Assembly (NCBI GenBank): GCA_030625815.1
Contig: DAOUQF010000003.1
Coordinates: forward strand, 1 to 64,000
Origin: Eubacteriales bacterium
GTDB taxonomy: Bacteria; Bacillota; Clostridia; Tissierellales; GPF-1
DNA length: 64,000 bases
Reading direction: 5' to 3'
Shown here: positions 17,963 through 27,260 of the stretch, in pieces
How the letters are laid out: each line of letters starts with the position of its first letter
How positions within the stretch are numbered: the stretch's first letter is position 1
Made by a program: the position numbers and the translations under genes
Notes under the pieces: generated by a model
What the model saw: only the letters and a program-made list of their open reading frames with translations
The model's database searches: none
Told to the model about the DNA's origin: nothing

Positions 17963-18685
17963 ATGATGATGCAAGTATTTTGGATCACAATCATCACAAT
18001 TATTTTAATTTATCAATTGCTGCCGAACCTGATTGCGCGGCATTTCGATCCTCGAGTCCTTCGTCATTTTCCAGCTCAGGGAAATCAAATCGCCCTGACC
18101 TTTGATGACGGGCCTCATCCAGTCTATACGCCTGAACTCCTTGATCTCTTGCGGGATCAAGGCATTCACGCGACCTTTTTCCTTGTGGCGGAAAACGCAC
18201 AAGCACATCCGGAAATCGTCAAGAGAATGGCGAAAGAGGGCCATGCAATCGGACTTCATTCCCTCAACCATCGCAGTTTTTGGCTGGAAACGCCAAAACA
18301 AACCCGGCTGGATTTCGAGAAATCAATTCGAATTTTTCAAGAACTGGAAATTGAACCAATTGGCTTTCGGCCGCCTTGGGGAACTTTTAACGCCCTCACC
18401 CGTCATTATGCATGCAAATCCGGCCTCCCAATCTTTCTATGGAGTCGAAATGCAAAGGACTGGAAGATCAAAACACAGCCCGAAGATATCGTATCGCGGA
18501 TATCGCAGAATCTTGCCGTCGGCGAAATCATCGTCCTGCATGATGCGGGCGGCAATCCAAAAGCGCCCGAACATACCATTGAAGCCCTGGGCATCGCCCT
18601 GCCTCAATTAAAGAAATTTTTTAACTTTGTACCCCTTACGAAAGGAGACGAATGCCGTGAATTGGATCCAACACCTGTTTCATAA
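17963..18685 (+). CDS. Polysaccharide deacetylase (NodB homology)
   Basis: 240 residues. The start ATG at 17963 follows AGAAAGGAAG. One N-terminal membrane anchor (about 3-20) is followed by the NodB domain: metal and catalytic motif TFDDGPHP, HSLNH, RPPWG and the C-terminal LHD. It removes acetyl groups from N-acetylated sugars outside the membrane. It begins 10 bases after the glycosyltransferase stop, and its end overlaps the next gene by 29 bases. Confidence 0.9.
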   Translation: MMMQVFWITIITIILIYQLLPNLIARHFDPRVLRHFPAQGNQIALTFDDGPHPVYTPELLDLLRDQGIHATFFLVAENAQAHPEIVKRMAKEGHAIGLHSLNHRSFWLETPKQTRLDFEKSIRIFQELEIEPIGFRPPWGTFNALTRHYACKSGLPIFLWSRNAKDWKIKTQPEDIVSRISQNLAVGEIIVLHDAGGNPKAPEHTIEALGIALPQLKKFFNFVPLTKGDECRELDPTPVS

Positions 18686-19154
18686 ATTCGATCAACACAT
18701 TATCGATAAAAACCATTGGAACCACATTCCGGAAGCGCCCTCCTTTTATGGCGTGGAACGTCAGTATAAAGGCACACCGCTCCCCTTTGAATCGACAACC
18801 CTGAATCCGGGCGATTGGATTGTCGAGCTTCATCTTGACAATAAAAAACTGATGGAAGAGGGGCTTACCACGCCGCAATTGTTCCATAAAATCCGTCTTG
18901 AAATCCAGACCTTGAAAATTCTCCTCCCCCAAAAATATCCCAATGCAAAGGGCTATTACGGGGTAAGTGTTTTTGGACCGCTTTTAAAACGGATGGGCTT
19001 CGAAATCCAACCCTATCCCGCAAAAATTCAAGGATTCTTGATTGGGCTGTGGGAAAATGGGATCCGCTGGATCCATGGCAGCGCTTATAAATGGCATTCT
19101 CCTCATGTGCTGTTTCTAAGCCCCTTGAATCAGGAAAAGAGGCAAAAACCATGA
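18657..19154 (+). CDS. YkoP-like protein
   Basis: 165 residues from GTG 18657, placed by the AAAGGAG ten bases before it, inside the end of the deacetylase gene. The pattern GDWIVELHLDN...LFHKIRLEI, then GYYGVSVFGPLLKRMGF, resembles the YkoP family of unknown function, found in Bacillus next to the MGDG-synthase-like ykoN. There is no signal peptide. It is translationally coupled to both neighbours, ending in ATGA shared with the next start. Confidence 0.7.
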   Translation: MNWIQHLFHKFDQHIIDKNHWNHIPEAPSFYGVERQYKGTPLPFESTTLNPGDWIVELHLDNKKLMEEGLTTPQLFHKIRLEIQTLKILLPQKYPNAKGYYGVSVFGPLLKRMGFEIQPYPAKIQGFLIGLWENGIRWIHGSAYKWHSPHVLFLSPLNQEKRQKP

Positions 19155-20182
19155 AACAAAAAATCTTTCTGATTCTGCCTATTCTTTTGCTCATTGTCAC
19201 AGGCATCCTACTTGGAACCAATCCAGAATTTTCGAATATTCTTGTGGCTGTCCGCCAGGTTACCCGCCCCTATCTCGGACTTGCCTGCGCCCTGATGGGC
19301 GGCTATTGGCTATTGAATGCCGGTATCCTCCGGCTGTTGTTCCGAACAGAGCACGATCAACTGACCTGGAAACACGCCATTCAACTCACCATGGTGGGAC
19401 AATACTACAGCGCCATCACGCCCTTCGCAACCGGGGGACAACCGGCGCAAATTCTCTCCATGACGGCAAAAAATATACCCGTTGGCCGAGCAACCTCTTT
19501 GCTGATGGTAAAGTTTTTAATCTATCAAATCTGTGTCGTCCTTTACGCCTTTGTATTTTTCGCATGGGAATATCGATATGTGCACGCCACTCTGTCCCAA
19601 AGTTTTCCCTGGATCCTCTTGGGTCTGATCCTCAATGGCATTTTGATTCTTCTGATCTTCCTGTCCCTGATCAAGCGATCTTGGATGGAACAAACCCTCA
19701 ATCGATTGCTCACCTGGTTCGGCAGCAAAAAAAGAGGTTTCAGAGACCAGCAATGGAGGAACAAGCTCCACCGAATCCTTGATGATTATGAAAAAAGTGC
19801 GAAAGCTGTACAAAATTCTCCGATGCTGGCCGGAAAAGTTTTTTTGATGACCCTCCTGCAACTGACCGCCTTTTTTGCCGTATCCTGGGCAATCTATCGT
19901 TCCTTTGGATTTTCCCATATCGGAATTCAAAGGATTTTGGCGTTGCAAGCCTTGCTCTACATGGCCATCTCCTTTATCCCGACCCCGGGGAACGCCGGCG
20001 CTTCAGAAGGCGGCTTTCTGCTGATCTTTCAATTGCTCTTCACAGGTGGTACCTTAATGCCTGCCATGCTTCTCTGGCGATTGATCACCTACTATCTCAA
20101 TCTCCTTTTCGGCGGTCTCGTCACCCTCTACGATCATTGGGACTGTTCCCGTTTACCAAAAAAAGCGCCATCCCTAGGATGA
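19151..20182 (+). CDS. Flippase-like integral membrane protein (UPF0104 / LPG-synthase TM family)
   Basis: 343 residues starting in the ATGA overlap at 19151. About seven to eight hydrophobic segments surround the family motifs YYSAITPFATGGQPAQI and SFIPTPGNAGASEGGF. Relatives include the lipid-flipping half of MprF and other proteins that move glycolipids or isoprenoid-linked sugars. In this operon it may move the glycolipid made by the double glycosyltransferase (inference). Its stop lies in a terminator hairpin shared with the convergent HD-GYP gene. Confidence 0.82.
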   Translation: MKQKIFLILPILLLIVTGILLGTNPEFSNILVAVRQVTRPYLGLACALMGGYWLLNAGILRLLFRTEHDQLTWKHAIQLTMVGQYYSAITPFATGGQPAQILSMTAKNIPVGRATSLLMVKFLIYQICVVLYAFVFFAWEYRYVHATLSQSFPWILLGLILNGILILLIFLSLIKRSWMEQTLNRLLTWFGSKKRGFRDQQWRNKLHRILDDYEKSAKAVQNSPMLAGKVFLMTLLQLTAFFAVSWAIYRSFGFSHIGIQRILALQALLYMAISFIPTPGNAGASEGGFLLIFQLLFTGGTLMPAMLLWRLITYYLNLLFGGLVTLYDHWDCSRLPKKAPSLG

Positions 20183-20189
20183 CGCTTTT
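20161..20189. terminator. Shared convergent terminator containing both stop codons
   Basis: AAAAGCG-C-CATCC (20161-20173) pairs with GGATG-A-CGCTTTT (20177-20189). The minus-strand HD-GYP stop TAG (20176-20174) forms the loop and the plus-strand TGA (20180-20182) lies in the stem. The two coding regions overlap by nine bases. Confidence 0.75.
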
Positions 20190-21673
20190 AAATATGTTTC
20201 AAGCGCTTCAACGATCTCAGCCTGAAAACGAATCCCCTTTTGAGCGTTCAGAAATTTCAATGCTTCCTTCTGCGTCATTGCCGAACGATAGGACCGGTCT
20301 GATGTCATGGCATCAAACACATCTGCAACGGCAATCACTCGCGCTTCATAGGGAATCTCCATGCCCTTCAATCCCGCCGGATATCCGCTGCCGTCGATTC
20401 GTTCATGATGGTACAGCACCCAGTATCGAATTCTCATAAATTCCTTGGATTCCATCAACAAGTCATATCCTTTTCTGGCGTGGTCTTTGACTCGCTCATA
20501 CTCGTCTTCTGTAAACCGCCCCGGTTTATTCAACAAATCTTCCGCAATTGCAATCTTCCCCACATCGTGAAGCAATCCGGCGGAATGAATTTCCTCCGCA
20601 TTTTCCAATCCCAAAACCAGGGCAATTTCTCTCGCGTATTCCGCTACCCGTTCCGAATGACCGCGGGTATAGGGATCCTTTTGCTCCAGCACCTGAACCA
20701 AAAGAGCATACAGCTCCTGAACGTGATCCGACAATTCATGATTCCGTTCCTCAATCATAGCGGTTAGCTGATTCACCGCTGTTCCCAGTCGGTCAAACTC
20801 ATAGTACCTGCTGACCTTTATCCGCTTGCTGTAATCCCCATCGGAAATCAGCTTCATTTCTTGTTCAAATTGGGTTATCTGTTTATAGGCTTGCACAATG
20901 ATATATTTGATATTATATCGGATCATCCATACGAAAAAGAAAAGAATCACAAGGGTTGTAATCCCATACCCCAAATAAAAATACTCCACAAGGGAATCCA
21001 TATCAAAATGATAGGTCAAATAGGCATCAATATTCCGATCGATATTCACCGAAAAGATCAATCGCTTCCAATGGAAAAAATCTCGATTCAAGTATCGGTC
21101 TTCCCGACTGATTTCCATGCGATTCAGCAAATTGCCTTCCAAATAAAGAGAAAGTTCTTGAAGATTTTCATCATGGATTGGAACCGCCATCAGAACCAAA
21201 TAATCCTCGATTTGATCGCTCGTGGCATACCATAATTCCTCGCCCACCCAATGGAAACCATGCTGATGCAAAGTCTGCTCATGGTTGGCATGATATAAGC
21301 CTTCAGGGATCGCCCCCCCTTGATACAAATAGTCCTGATGAATTCCATCTTGCAATGAAATTCTAATATCAGAAAACCCAATCGTCTCCACACGTTTTGC
21401 AAACAATTCATCCAGCCCGGCCTGATCCCCTTTCATAAAGGCTACACGGGTATTGGGACAATGGGACCAGCGGGATACCCGAATGGCCGAATCCCGTTCA
21501 AACAGCGTAAAATACGACTCTGTGATCTGCGTATTGTGCTGGATAAAGCGATCCAAGTATTGCCGACTGGAAATGGTGATGGAAATACTGAAAAACAACA
21601 CCAGCCCAACAATAAAGAGACCCAATCCGAATACAATTTTTTTGTATTTTTGATATAAAAATGATTTTTTCAT
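20174..21673 (-). CDS. HD-GYP c-di-GMP phosphodiesterase with periplasmic sensor and HAMP
   Basis: 499 residues. A TM segment (about 13-33), an extracellular sensor (about 35-225), a second TM (about 235-255) and a HAMP linker (about 258-310) precede the HD-GYP domain (about 325-495), with HSERVAEYA, HDVGK, HHERIDGSGYP and DVFDAMTSDRSYR. All metal and GYP residues are present, so it should hydrolyse c-di-GMP. A GTAAG direct repeat (21759-21773) lies 86 bases upstream. It probably lowers the c-di-GMP level read by the riboswitch at 34862-34953. Confidence 0.93.
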   Translation of the reverse strand: MKKSFLYQKYKKIVFGLGLFIVGLVLFFSISITISSRQYLDRFIQHNTQITESYFTLFERDSAIRVSRWSHCPNTRVAFMKGDQAGLDELFAKRVETIGFSDIRISLQDGIHQDYLYQGGAIPEGLYHANHEQTLHQHGFHWVGEELWYATSDQIEDYLVLMAVPIHDENLQELSLYLEGNLLNRMEISREDRYLNRDFFHWKRLIFSVNIDRNIDAYLTYHFDMDSLVEYFYLGYGITTLVILFFFVWMIRYNIKYIIVQAYKQITQFEQEMKLISDGDYSKRIKVSRYYEFDRLGTAVNQLTAMIEERNHELSDHVQELYALLVQVLEQKDPYTRGHSERVAEYAREIALVLGLENAEEIHSAGLLHDVGKIAIAEDLLNKPGRFTEDEYERVKDHARKGYDLLMESKEFMRIRYWVLYHHERIDGSGYPAGLKGMEIPYEARVIAVADVFDAMTSDRSYRSAMTQKEALKFLNAQKGIRFQAEIVEALETYLKASS

Positions 21674-21758
21674 AGTTAACCTGCTCGTTAAACATTTAAT
21701 ATCACAATTAGTTTACCCAACTCAATAGAACATATAGAAAAAATCCATTTTTATCCAC

Positions 21759-21773
21759 CTTACACTTTCTTAC
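21759..21773 (-). promoter_or_regulatory. GTAAG-N5-GTAAG direct repeat upstream of the HD-GYP gene
   Basis: On the minus strand it reads GTAAGAAAGTGTAAG, with half-sites 10 bases apart. A weak -10-like TATATG (21736-21731) follows after 22 bases, the same gap seen at the 27207 and 34999 copies. It overlaps the end of the upstream gene. Confidence 0.45.
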
Positions 21774-22420
21774 GGCTGCAGTTTCTGATAGGTTTCCACA
21801 ATCCAGTTCAGATCTTCCCCCTCAAAAGAAGCCAGCAGGATCGTCTTCACTTCCACCTGCTCTTCCTTTGTAAATCCGTCTTTCCGCAATTCAACAAATC
21901 GATCGACGGTTTCAGCCGGCAATTGCGCCAACAAACTCAATCCTTTCGCATAATCCCCAACCGAGAGGGAATCTTCAATCTTATCCACAGATTCAGCCGA
22001 TATTTCCACACTGTCCTCAGCTGCTGAATCCTCAACTTCTTCCGGCAGGACCCTATCCGGCGGGTTCTCCGGCAACGCAAATTCCTCGGGTTCCGCCTCA
22101 ACCAAATCAGTTCCAACCGGATCCAGTTCGCTTGTAATTGATACGCCACCTTTTCCCTCCATGCCCGCCGGCGCTTCAACGGTGTCCTCCGGATCAGTCC
22201 CAGGCGCTTCCGGCTGAATCGCTTCCTCATTCACTTTCTCCGGTTCAGTCACGGGTTCTTCGACTTCCACCTGAGCGACTGCCTCTCCCTCATCCACATT
22301 CACTTGCGCAGGCTCCTGTGCATCCAACGCTTCCAGTGGTTCCGGTGCCGCTGAAGCCAACCAAGCTAAAAAGAGGACAGCTCCCAATATGATCAAAACC
22401 AATGCGATTCCTTTTCTCAT
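21770..22420 (-). CDS. Membrane-anchored acidic Glu/Pro-rich protein
   Basis: 216 residues. One N-terminal hydrophobic segment (about 5-25, IALVLIILGAVLFLAWLAS) has no lipobox Cys. A low-complexity acidic region (about 27-150) rich in Glu, Pro, Val and Ala follows, then a small helical C-terminal domain (about 150-216, DKIEDSLSVGDYAKGLSLLAQL). It is probably anchored in the membrane with an extended wall-spanning stalk. No family was recognised. The stop codon overlaps the direct repeat serving the next gene. Confidence 0.65.
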   Translation of the reverse strand: MRKGIALVLIILGAVLFLAWLASAAPEPLEALDAQEPAQVNVDEGEAVAQVEVEEPVTEPEKVNEEAIQPEAPGTDPEDTVEAPAGMEGKGGVSITSELDPVGTDLVEAEPEEFALPENPPDRVLPEEVEDSAAEDSVEISAESVDKIEDSLSVGDYAKGLSLLAQLPAETVDRFVELRKDGFTKEEQVEVKTILLASFEGEDLNWIVETYQKLQP

Positions 22421-22604
22421 CTGCCTCCCCCCCGAGAAACCCTGTTCTCACCGTTCCTGTCCCTGCATAAATCCTTCTTATGCAACTCGTTTATTATGAT
22501 CAAACGCCAATTGATTTTCCGTTTTTCATTACTCTTATTATACCATGAAGCATCCTCCGAACATGCTTATCTTAGTAGACTTTCAGAATATTTCGGGCAA
22601 TAGT

Positions 22605-22628
22605 AAAGACGCAGAAAACTGCGTCTTT
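22605..22628 (-). terminator. Terminator after the SLH transglycosylase gene
   Basis: AAAGACGCAG (22605-22614) pairs with CTGCGTCTTT (22619-22628) around AAAA, just beyond the stop of the minus-strand gene that ends at 22641. Confidence 0.6.
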
Positions 22629-22640
22629 CGCTTCATCTTT

Positions 22641-24110
22641 TTATCGATTTAAAACAGGCATCTTTGTAATCATATACGCTGCTTCCGCTTTTGTTAAACT
22701 CGCCAAAGGACGAATCCCAATGGCGCTCTCCTGCAGCATCTTCAACTGGAATGCCGCGACCACTGAATCCTTTGCCCATCCATCAACTCGATCCTGATCG
22801 GCAAATCCCGCCAAAACCAGATCTCGATTCTTCACGGCCAAAGACATCCCGCGATATTCCGTGTAGTACTTCATAGCGACGGAAGACGCCTCCTGACGGG
22901 TAATGGTTCGATTCGGCATAAAAGTATGATCTGGATATCCATTGATCATTCCGACCTCCACAACCGCGTTCAAATACAGATAATACTCTGGATTGATTGT
23001 CGATCGATCGACATACGGTTCAGGCAATTCATCAATCGGATCAAAATTCAACCACTTCGCGATCATCACAGCAAACTCTTCCCGTGTAATCTTCGCGTCG
23101 GGATCATACCCATTCAATGATTCAATCGCGCCCGCTTTCACCAATTGCAAAATCGATTCTTGATACACTTCGTCCGTATCAATCACATCGCCGATATTCC
23201 CATTCTTCACAAGAAAACGCACATACTCGCCAGCCAGCCAACCCTCACGGAGTCCTGAGATATCGCGAACGCGATACCAGGTATAGCTCCCTTGCTTCAC
23301 CGGCGCGCTATCCACGATCATGCGCTCCCCGTAACTCGCTTGAGAAACGACGGTTCCATTGGGCGTCTGACGAATATTCAAGGGCTTGCCTGCTACAACC
23401 ATCACCAAATCTCCTGCTACATAGGGATCTTTTTGCACCAGTTCAAAGGCAATCTGATCATCCTTGTGAAACGGTGCCGGTGTCGCAAAATACGCGTCAT
23501 TTTCCGGAACTCCATAGAATGGACCGACCTTCACTTTTTCCTGCGGAAGAAGATTAACCGGGATCGACGTAATTGCCTGACCAAATTCCTTTTGCGCATA
23601 ATAATACACGAGCTCCTGATACGCTCTCGATTTCAGACCGGAGTTCGGATTGTTTTGCCACGACCAGCCATTATAGGCCCAGATCGCAAAATACCAATTC
23701 TCAAGAACGGTCATATCTCCATTGCCAATCTGCGGCGTAAACTCCGTATTCCATTTTCGAATGATCATCTCCACACCGGCATGAATATTATAATCAATAT
23801 CAACTTTCAATCGTTCATTGTCATATCCGCTGCTGCTGTTGATCTGCATCAAACCAATATCATGCGTTCCATTTCTATTATAATTGATATTGGGTGAGCC
23901 ATCTTTCTTGTAATGCTGATAATTGGATTCCACCCGTACAATACTCTTTAAAAGCACCGAAGGAATCCCATACTCCTTGGCGACGGTATCAATTCTCTTT
24001 TCCAATTCGATTCGATCCGGATTTTCAATAACCGCAAATCCGGGACCCGCTAATAAAAACCAAAATAAAATCGCAGTTGCTAACCCCATATACTTCTTTC
24101 GTTTTGCCAT
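22641..24110 (-). CDS. SLH-anchored lytic transglycosylase with SH3 domain
   Basis: 489 residues from ATG 24110, preceded by TTGGAGGGGGAAT. A signal peptide (about 1-27) is followed by an SLT transglycosylase domain (about 35-185; catalytic Glu in IVRVESNYQ, then GLMQIN and WAYNGW), a bacterial SH3-like domain (about 230-305) and three SLH repeats (about 315-489; e.g. DHTFMPNRTITRQEA). It should cut peptidoglycan strands outside the cell while held by SLH binding to secondary wall polymer. It is the first of four SLH proteins in this cluster. Confidence 0.9.
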   Translation of the reverse strand: MAKRKKYMGLATAILFWFLLAGPGFAVIENPDRIELEKRIDTVAKEYGIPSVLLKSIVRVESNYQHYKKDGSPNINYNRNGTHDIGLMQINSSSGYDNERLKVDIDYNIHAGVEMIIRKWNTEFTPQIGNGDMTVLENWYFAIWAYNGWSWQNNPNSGLKSRAYQELVYYYAQKEFGQAITSIPVNLLPQEKVKVGPFYGVPENDAYFATPAPFHKDDQIAFELVQKDPYVAGDLVMVVAGKPLNIRQTPNGTVVSQASYGERMIVDSAPVKQGSYTWYRVRDISGLREGWLAGEYVRFLVKNGNIGDVIDTDEVYQESILQLVKAGAIESLNGYDPDAKITREEFAVMIAKWLNFDPIDELPEPYVDRSTINPEYYLYLNAVVEVGMINGYPDHTFMPNRTITRQEASSVAMKYYTEYRGMSLAVKNRDLVLAGFADQDRVDGWAKDSVVAAFQLKMLQESAIGIRPLASLTKAEAAYMITKMPVLNR

Positions 24111-24202
24111 ATTCCCCCTCCAAGACATTTTCCATTAGTATAATTGTATCGGAGGGGGAAATGAAATTCCATTACAGCTTCATGACAATTCCAACCATTT
24201 TC

Positions 24203-25477
24203 TTATTCCAGGTTTTCTCGACGAACAAGCTTCGATATCTCGTCCAGCCATTCAACGACACAAATATCGATCACAGTCTGTTCCTGATCGATTTTCACCT
24301 CGACAAATTGCTCTTCGATATTCTCCGCTTCACACAATTCCAAAACCCATTCGGAAATTTGGAACGAATAAACCTCTTCTTTCCACTGAATCTCCATCAT
24401 TTCAACGCCCTGCGCCTGCGCTTCAATCAAGTCTGCCACGGAAATTCGCAGTTTCAGCGTTTCAGCATCCCGTGTCGGCATCAGCAATTGAATTTCCGTG
24501 CCATCGGTTTGATAAAAACCCGCCAGCTTCCCATCGCCCACCTGAGCCGTGGTGATTCCCCTCACAGTTCTTGAAGACAATCGCAATCGGCTCATGTCCA
24601 CGAGATCTTTCTTGATCGATATGCGTCGATCTTTTGTCCACTTGACCTCAAAGATTCCCGTATTTTGATCGACCATATAATAAATTCCACTTTTCGAACT
24701 CAATGCGATATCCCGAAAGACTTTTTCCTCTCCGTTTCGCTGATAGACCCGATTTCGGTAATTGCCATATTCATCATACTTGACGATCCCCGTATCCCGA
24801 TATACCACATAGAAATATCCATCCGAAAGCAATCGAATCCGCTCCACCACATCGACCTTTAACGGCACGCGGGAGTCATCAGACATCAGCCATTCGTCTT
24901 CCAGCTTATTTTCCACCGTTTTTACCAAGACCCCAGACTCTGCAGGATTCACACGGCCTCCCAAATAGACATGATATCCATCAAAAACCACAGACTGATA
25001 CAATTTCAATCCCGTCATCCAGCCAATCAATGCAAATTCCTCGTTGATCTGATACACATATCCGCGTTCATCCATGACCAATGCCAAACCGTCCGCTTCA
25101 AAGATTGCCTCGAAAACATAGGGGCTTTCTCCCCCAAAAGACTGTATGACATAAAGCTCGCTTGGATCAATCTGCAAAATGACACCCTGCTTTTCATCCA
25201 GCACCCAAATTGCATGATCCGCCATAATCATCTCATCCGGTGTGTAATCATCCGGCAAATCCAGAATCCTTTGCTCGACCCATTCATGATCATATACTAC
25301 GATCCGGCCAGGCTCCTGGAATGCAACATAGATCCCTTCTTCCACAGCCAGAATACCGACTGGTTTTTCCTCGCCTCGCCCGGAAATCTCGTCGCGTGCC
25401 ACTGCTGATGCAAAACCCGGTTGCGCCATCAGCGAAAGAATCAATAAAGTTCCGACCCAACGAATCCATCTCTTCAT
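24203..25477 (-). CDS. Secreted beta-propeller-like protein, paralogue A
   Basis: 424 residues; ATG 25477 follows GGGAGGTAGTGAG. A signal peptide (about 1-24) precedes repeated strand blades (about 40-320; VGILAVEEGIYVAFQEPG, VFDGYHVYLGG). The last 95 residues (LKLRISVADLIEAQ... to ...ICVVEWLDEISKLVRRENLE) are a diverged copy of the C-terminal domain shared with the genes ending at 25681 and 35099. It has no SLH repeats. Its function is unknown; a surface binding or sensor protein is likely. Confidence 0.7.
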   Translation of the reverse strand: MKRWIRWVGTLLILSLMAQPGFASAVARDEISGRGEEKPVGILAVEEGIYVAFQEPGRIVVYDHEWVEQRILDLPDDYTPDEMIMADHAIWVLDEKQGVILQIDPSELYVIQSFGGESPYVFEAIFEADGLALVMDERGYVYQINEEFALIGWMTGLKLYQSVVFDGYHVYLGGRVNPAESGVLVKTVENKLEDEWLMSDDSRVPLKVDVVERIRLLSDGYFYVVYRDTGIVKYDEYGNYRNRVYQRNGEEKVFRDIALSSKSGIYYMVDQNTGIFEVKWTKDRRISIKKDLVDMSRLRLSSRTVRGITTAQVGDGKLAGFYQTDGTEIQLLMPTRDAETLKLRISVADLIEAQAQGVEMMEIQWKEEVYSFQISEWVLELCEAENIEEQFVEVKIDQEQTVIDICVVEWLDEISKLVRRENLE

Positions 25478-25639
25478 CTCACTACCTCCCGTATTAACCT
25501 CCTATGAGTATTCAATCATTTTCCTTACTTGTTAAATCCTTGAATGTACAAAAAAGACGTGCCCAGAAACCCCCAAATGTCCCTGTTCACGCCCTACTAC
25601 ATATTTGCCCGTTTTATCTACAAATACTCGAATAGCCTA

Positions 25640-25668
25640 AAAAATAAACCGCTTCTTTTCAGAAGCGG
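25640..25668 (-). terminator. Terminator after paralogue B
   Basis: CCGCTTC (25649-25655) pairs with GAAGCGG (25662-25668). On the minus strand the stem is followed by TTTATTTTTT. It ends the gene that stops at 25681. Confidence 0.75.
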
Positions 25669-25680
25669 CTTGCCATCAAC

Positions 25681-27153
25681 CTATAATTCGATTTTCACAC
25701 GATGAACTCGTTTTGTCATCTCATCCACTTGCTCGACAACAAAAAGCTCCGCCGTCACCTTGACCGATCCGTCTTCCAAACGATTCAAACAAATCTCAAT
25801 CGTTGCATCATCTTGACACGGCATCGCAACCAAAAGCTCCGAGCAATCCAATTGACTCATCGGAATGGATATGCGGTCTTCACCAAATAAAATCACAAGG
25901 TTCCGTGAGAATTCTCCTTGCTTCGCCAACAGATCTTGCAGTGGGATCTGCAACCGCACATCCGATTCTTCCGTTTTCAACGGCGCCAAGTAATCCACAA
26001 GACCCGTGTCATCAATGTCTTTTTTCAACAATCCATATCCATTATCCCGAAATTTCGCAATTGTTTTGCCATTGAATGTCCGTTCTGCGATCAAAGATTT
26101 CGGTGTTCCCGCAGATGATGGATTCCAGTTGATCATATATAACGCATTGTCGAAATCAGGTCCTATCCATGAAACAATTGCACTCTGTTTGCCGTTTGCA
26201 TCAAAATACATAATCATTCCGGGGATTTGAATCGAATCGACCAGTTGTCCCGATTGACTGAAACGATATAACACCCTGCTCGGACTTTTCATTCGGGATT
26301 CTGGCCAACCAATCAGCGCAACTTCAAATCCATTTTTCGTCGCCACCATGCTATTCAGCGCAGAAAACTCTGGAACATCCAACCGAATCCAATCGACACG
26401 TTCTAATTCAATATACGTAATTTCAGGATCCTGCTTAATAGTTTTTAACGCTTCAAGAACATAATAATCAACCGATTCCTTACTGTTCGACACTTCAATC
26501 AAAAGATACAGATTCTCCTCTGTCGCACCGTAATCGAAACCGCAAACGCGGAAATACTCAATGCCTTCCGGCATACACGCTTGAATCTCTTCTTCATACA
26601 GACTCAAAACCAGATTATTTTCGAAATCCACAGGATTCCCGCTCTCAGTATAATTCAAGAATCTGATCTCATTTTCAAAGTTGCCGAATCTTCCTTCGCG
26701 AAACCCAATTTCCGTCTTGCTCGTTCGATATTCACCTGGGTTCAAAGACGATTCGCCTAAATCTGTGAACTTCTCCATCATGGAGTCTGTCTGCAATAGA
26801 TTCACTCCATTTGTTGTATAAATCTTATTGTCACCCGCTTGAATAACAAACGTCGGACTTTCATCATATGAACCGCTTGGCTCCATCACTTCTCCAACTC
26901 GATTTCCTGATTGATCATATTGATATAAATAGCTATTCCATTTATAACTCACATGTTGAACCAAATTGCCATTGGCTAAATAGTCAACCCCACCCATATG
27001 ATACTCTGGTTCCGGGCCTTGATCAAAAGCATAAATCAATTGCAATCGCGAATCGATTTGAGATTGATCAATCTCGCCCTCTGGAACTTGACCGGCAAAT
27101 CCAATATTGCAGCAAAGTAATACTGCCATGAAAATTGCTATCCACTTTTTCAT
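25681..27153 (-). CDS. Secreted beta-propeller-like protein, paralogue B
   Basis: 490 residues; ATG 27153 follows AAAGGGGGA. A signal peptide (about 1-20) precedes blade-like repeats (about 35-370; NKIYTTNGVNLLQTDSMM, YRFSQSGQLVDSIQIPG). A C-terminal domain (about 390-490) has DVRLQIPLQDL, then LVAMPCQDDATIEICL and LFVVEQVDEMTKRVHR. That domain is closely matched in the gene ending at 35099. There are no SLH repeats. A GTAAG repeat and a TATAAT box lie upstream. The function is unknown. Confidence 0.72.
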   Translation of the reverse strand: MKKWIAIFMAVLLCCNIGFAGQVPEGEIDQSQIDSRLQLIYAFDQGPEPEYHMGGVDYLANGNLVQHVSYKWNSYLYQYDQSGNRVGEVMEPSGSYDESPTFVIQAGDNKIYTTNGVNLLQTDSMMEKFTDLGESSLNPGEYRTSKTEIGFREGRFGNFENEIRFLNYTESGNPVDFENNLVLSLYEEEIQACMPEGIEYFRVCGFDYGATEENLYLLIEVSNSKESVDYYVLEALKTIKQDPEITYIELERVDWIRLDVPEFSALNSMVATKNGFEVALIGWPESRMKSPSRVLYRFSQSGQLVDSIQIPGMIMYFDANGKQSAIVSWIGPDFDNALYMINWNPSSAGTPKSLIAERTFNGKTIAKFRDNGYGLLKKDIDDTGLVDYLAPLKTEESDVRLQIPLQDLLAKQGEFSRNLVILFGEDRISIPMSQLDCSELLVAMPCQDDATIEICLNRLEDGSVKVTAELFVVEQVDEMTKRVHRVKIEL

Positions 27154-27178
27154 TGTTTTAATATCCCCCTTTTCTCTT

Positions 27179-27221
27179 ATTATATAAAACCAAAGCTCCT
27201 TCGAAGCTTACAATTTCTTAC
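27179..27221 (-). promoter_or_regulatory. Promoter of paralogue B with GTAAG direct repeat
   Basis: On the minus strand GTAAGAAATTGTAAG (27221-27207) is followed after 22 bases by TATAAT (27184-27179). The second half-site abuts the -35 position, where no good TTGACA is present, as expected for an activator-dependent promoter. Confidence 0.6.
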
Positions 27222-27234
27222 ATTGTCACAAAAA

Positions 27235-27260
27235 AAAGATGGGCGTCTCCGCCCATCTTT
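27235..27260 (-). terminator. Terminator after the 2,111-residue SLH adhesin
   Basis: AAAGATGGGC (27235-27244) pairs with GCCCATCTTT (27251-27260). On the minus strand it is followed by a T run. It touches the stop codon of the gene ending at 27261. Confidence 0.75.

Noticed and set aside
25524-25528. Single CTTAC upstream of paralogue A as a further copy of the direct repeat
   Set aside because: The second half-site is missing at the 10-base spacing and there is no -10 box at the conserved gap.
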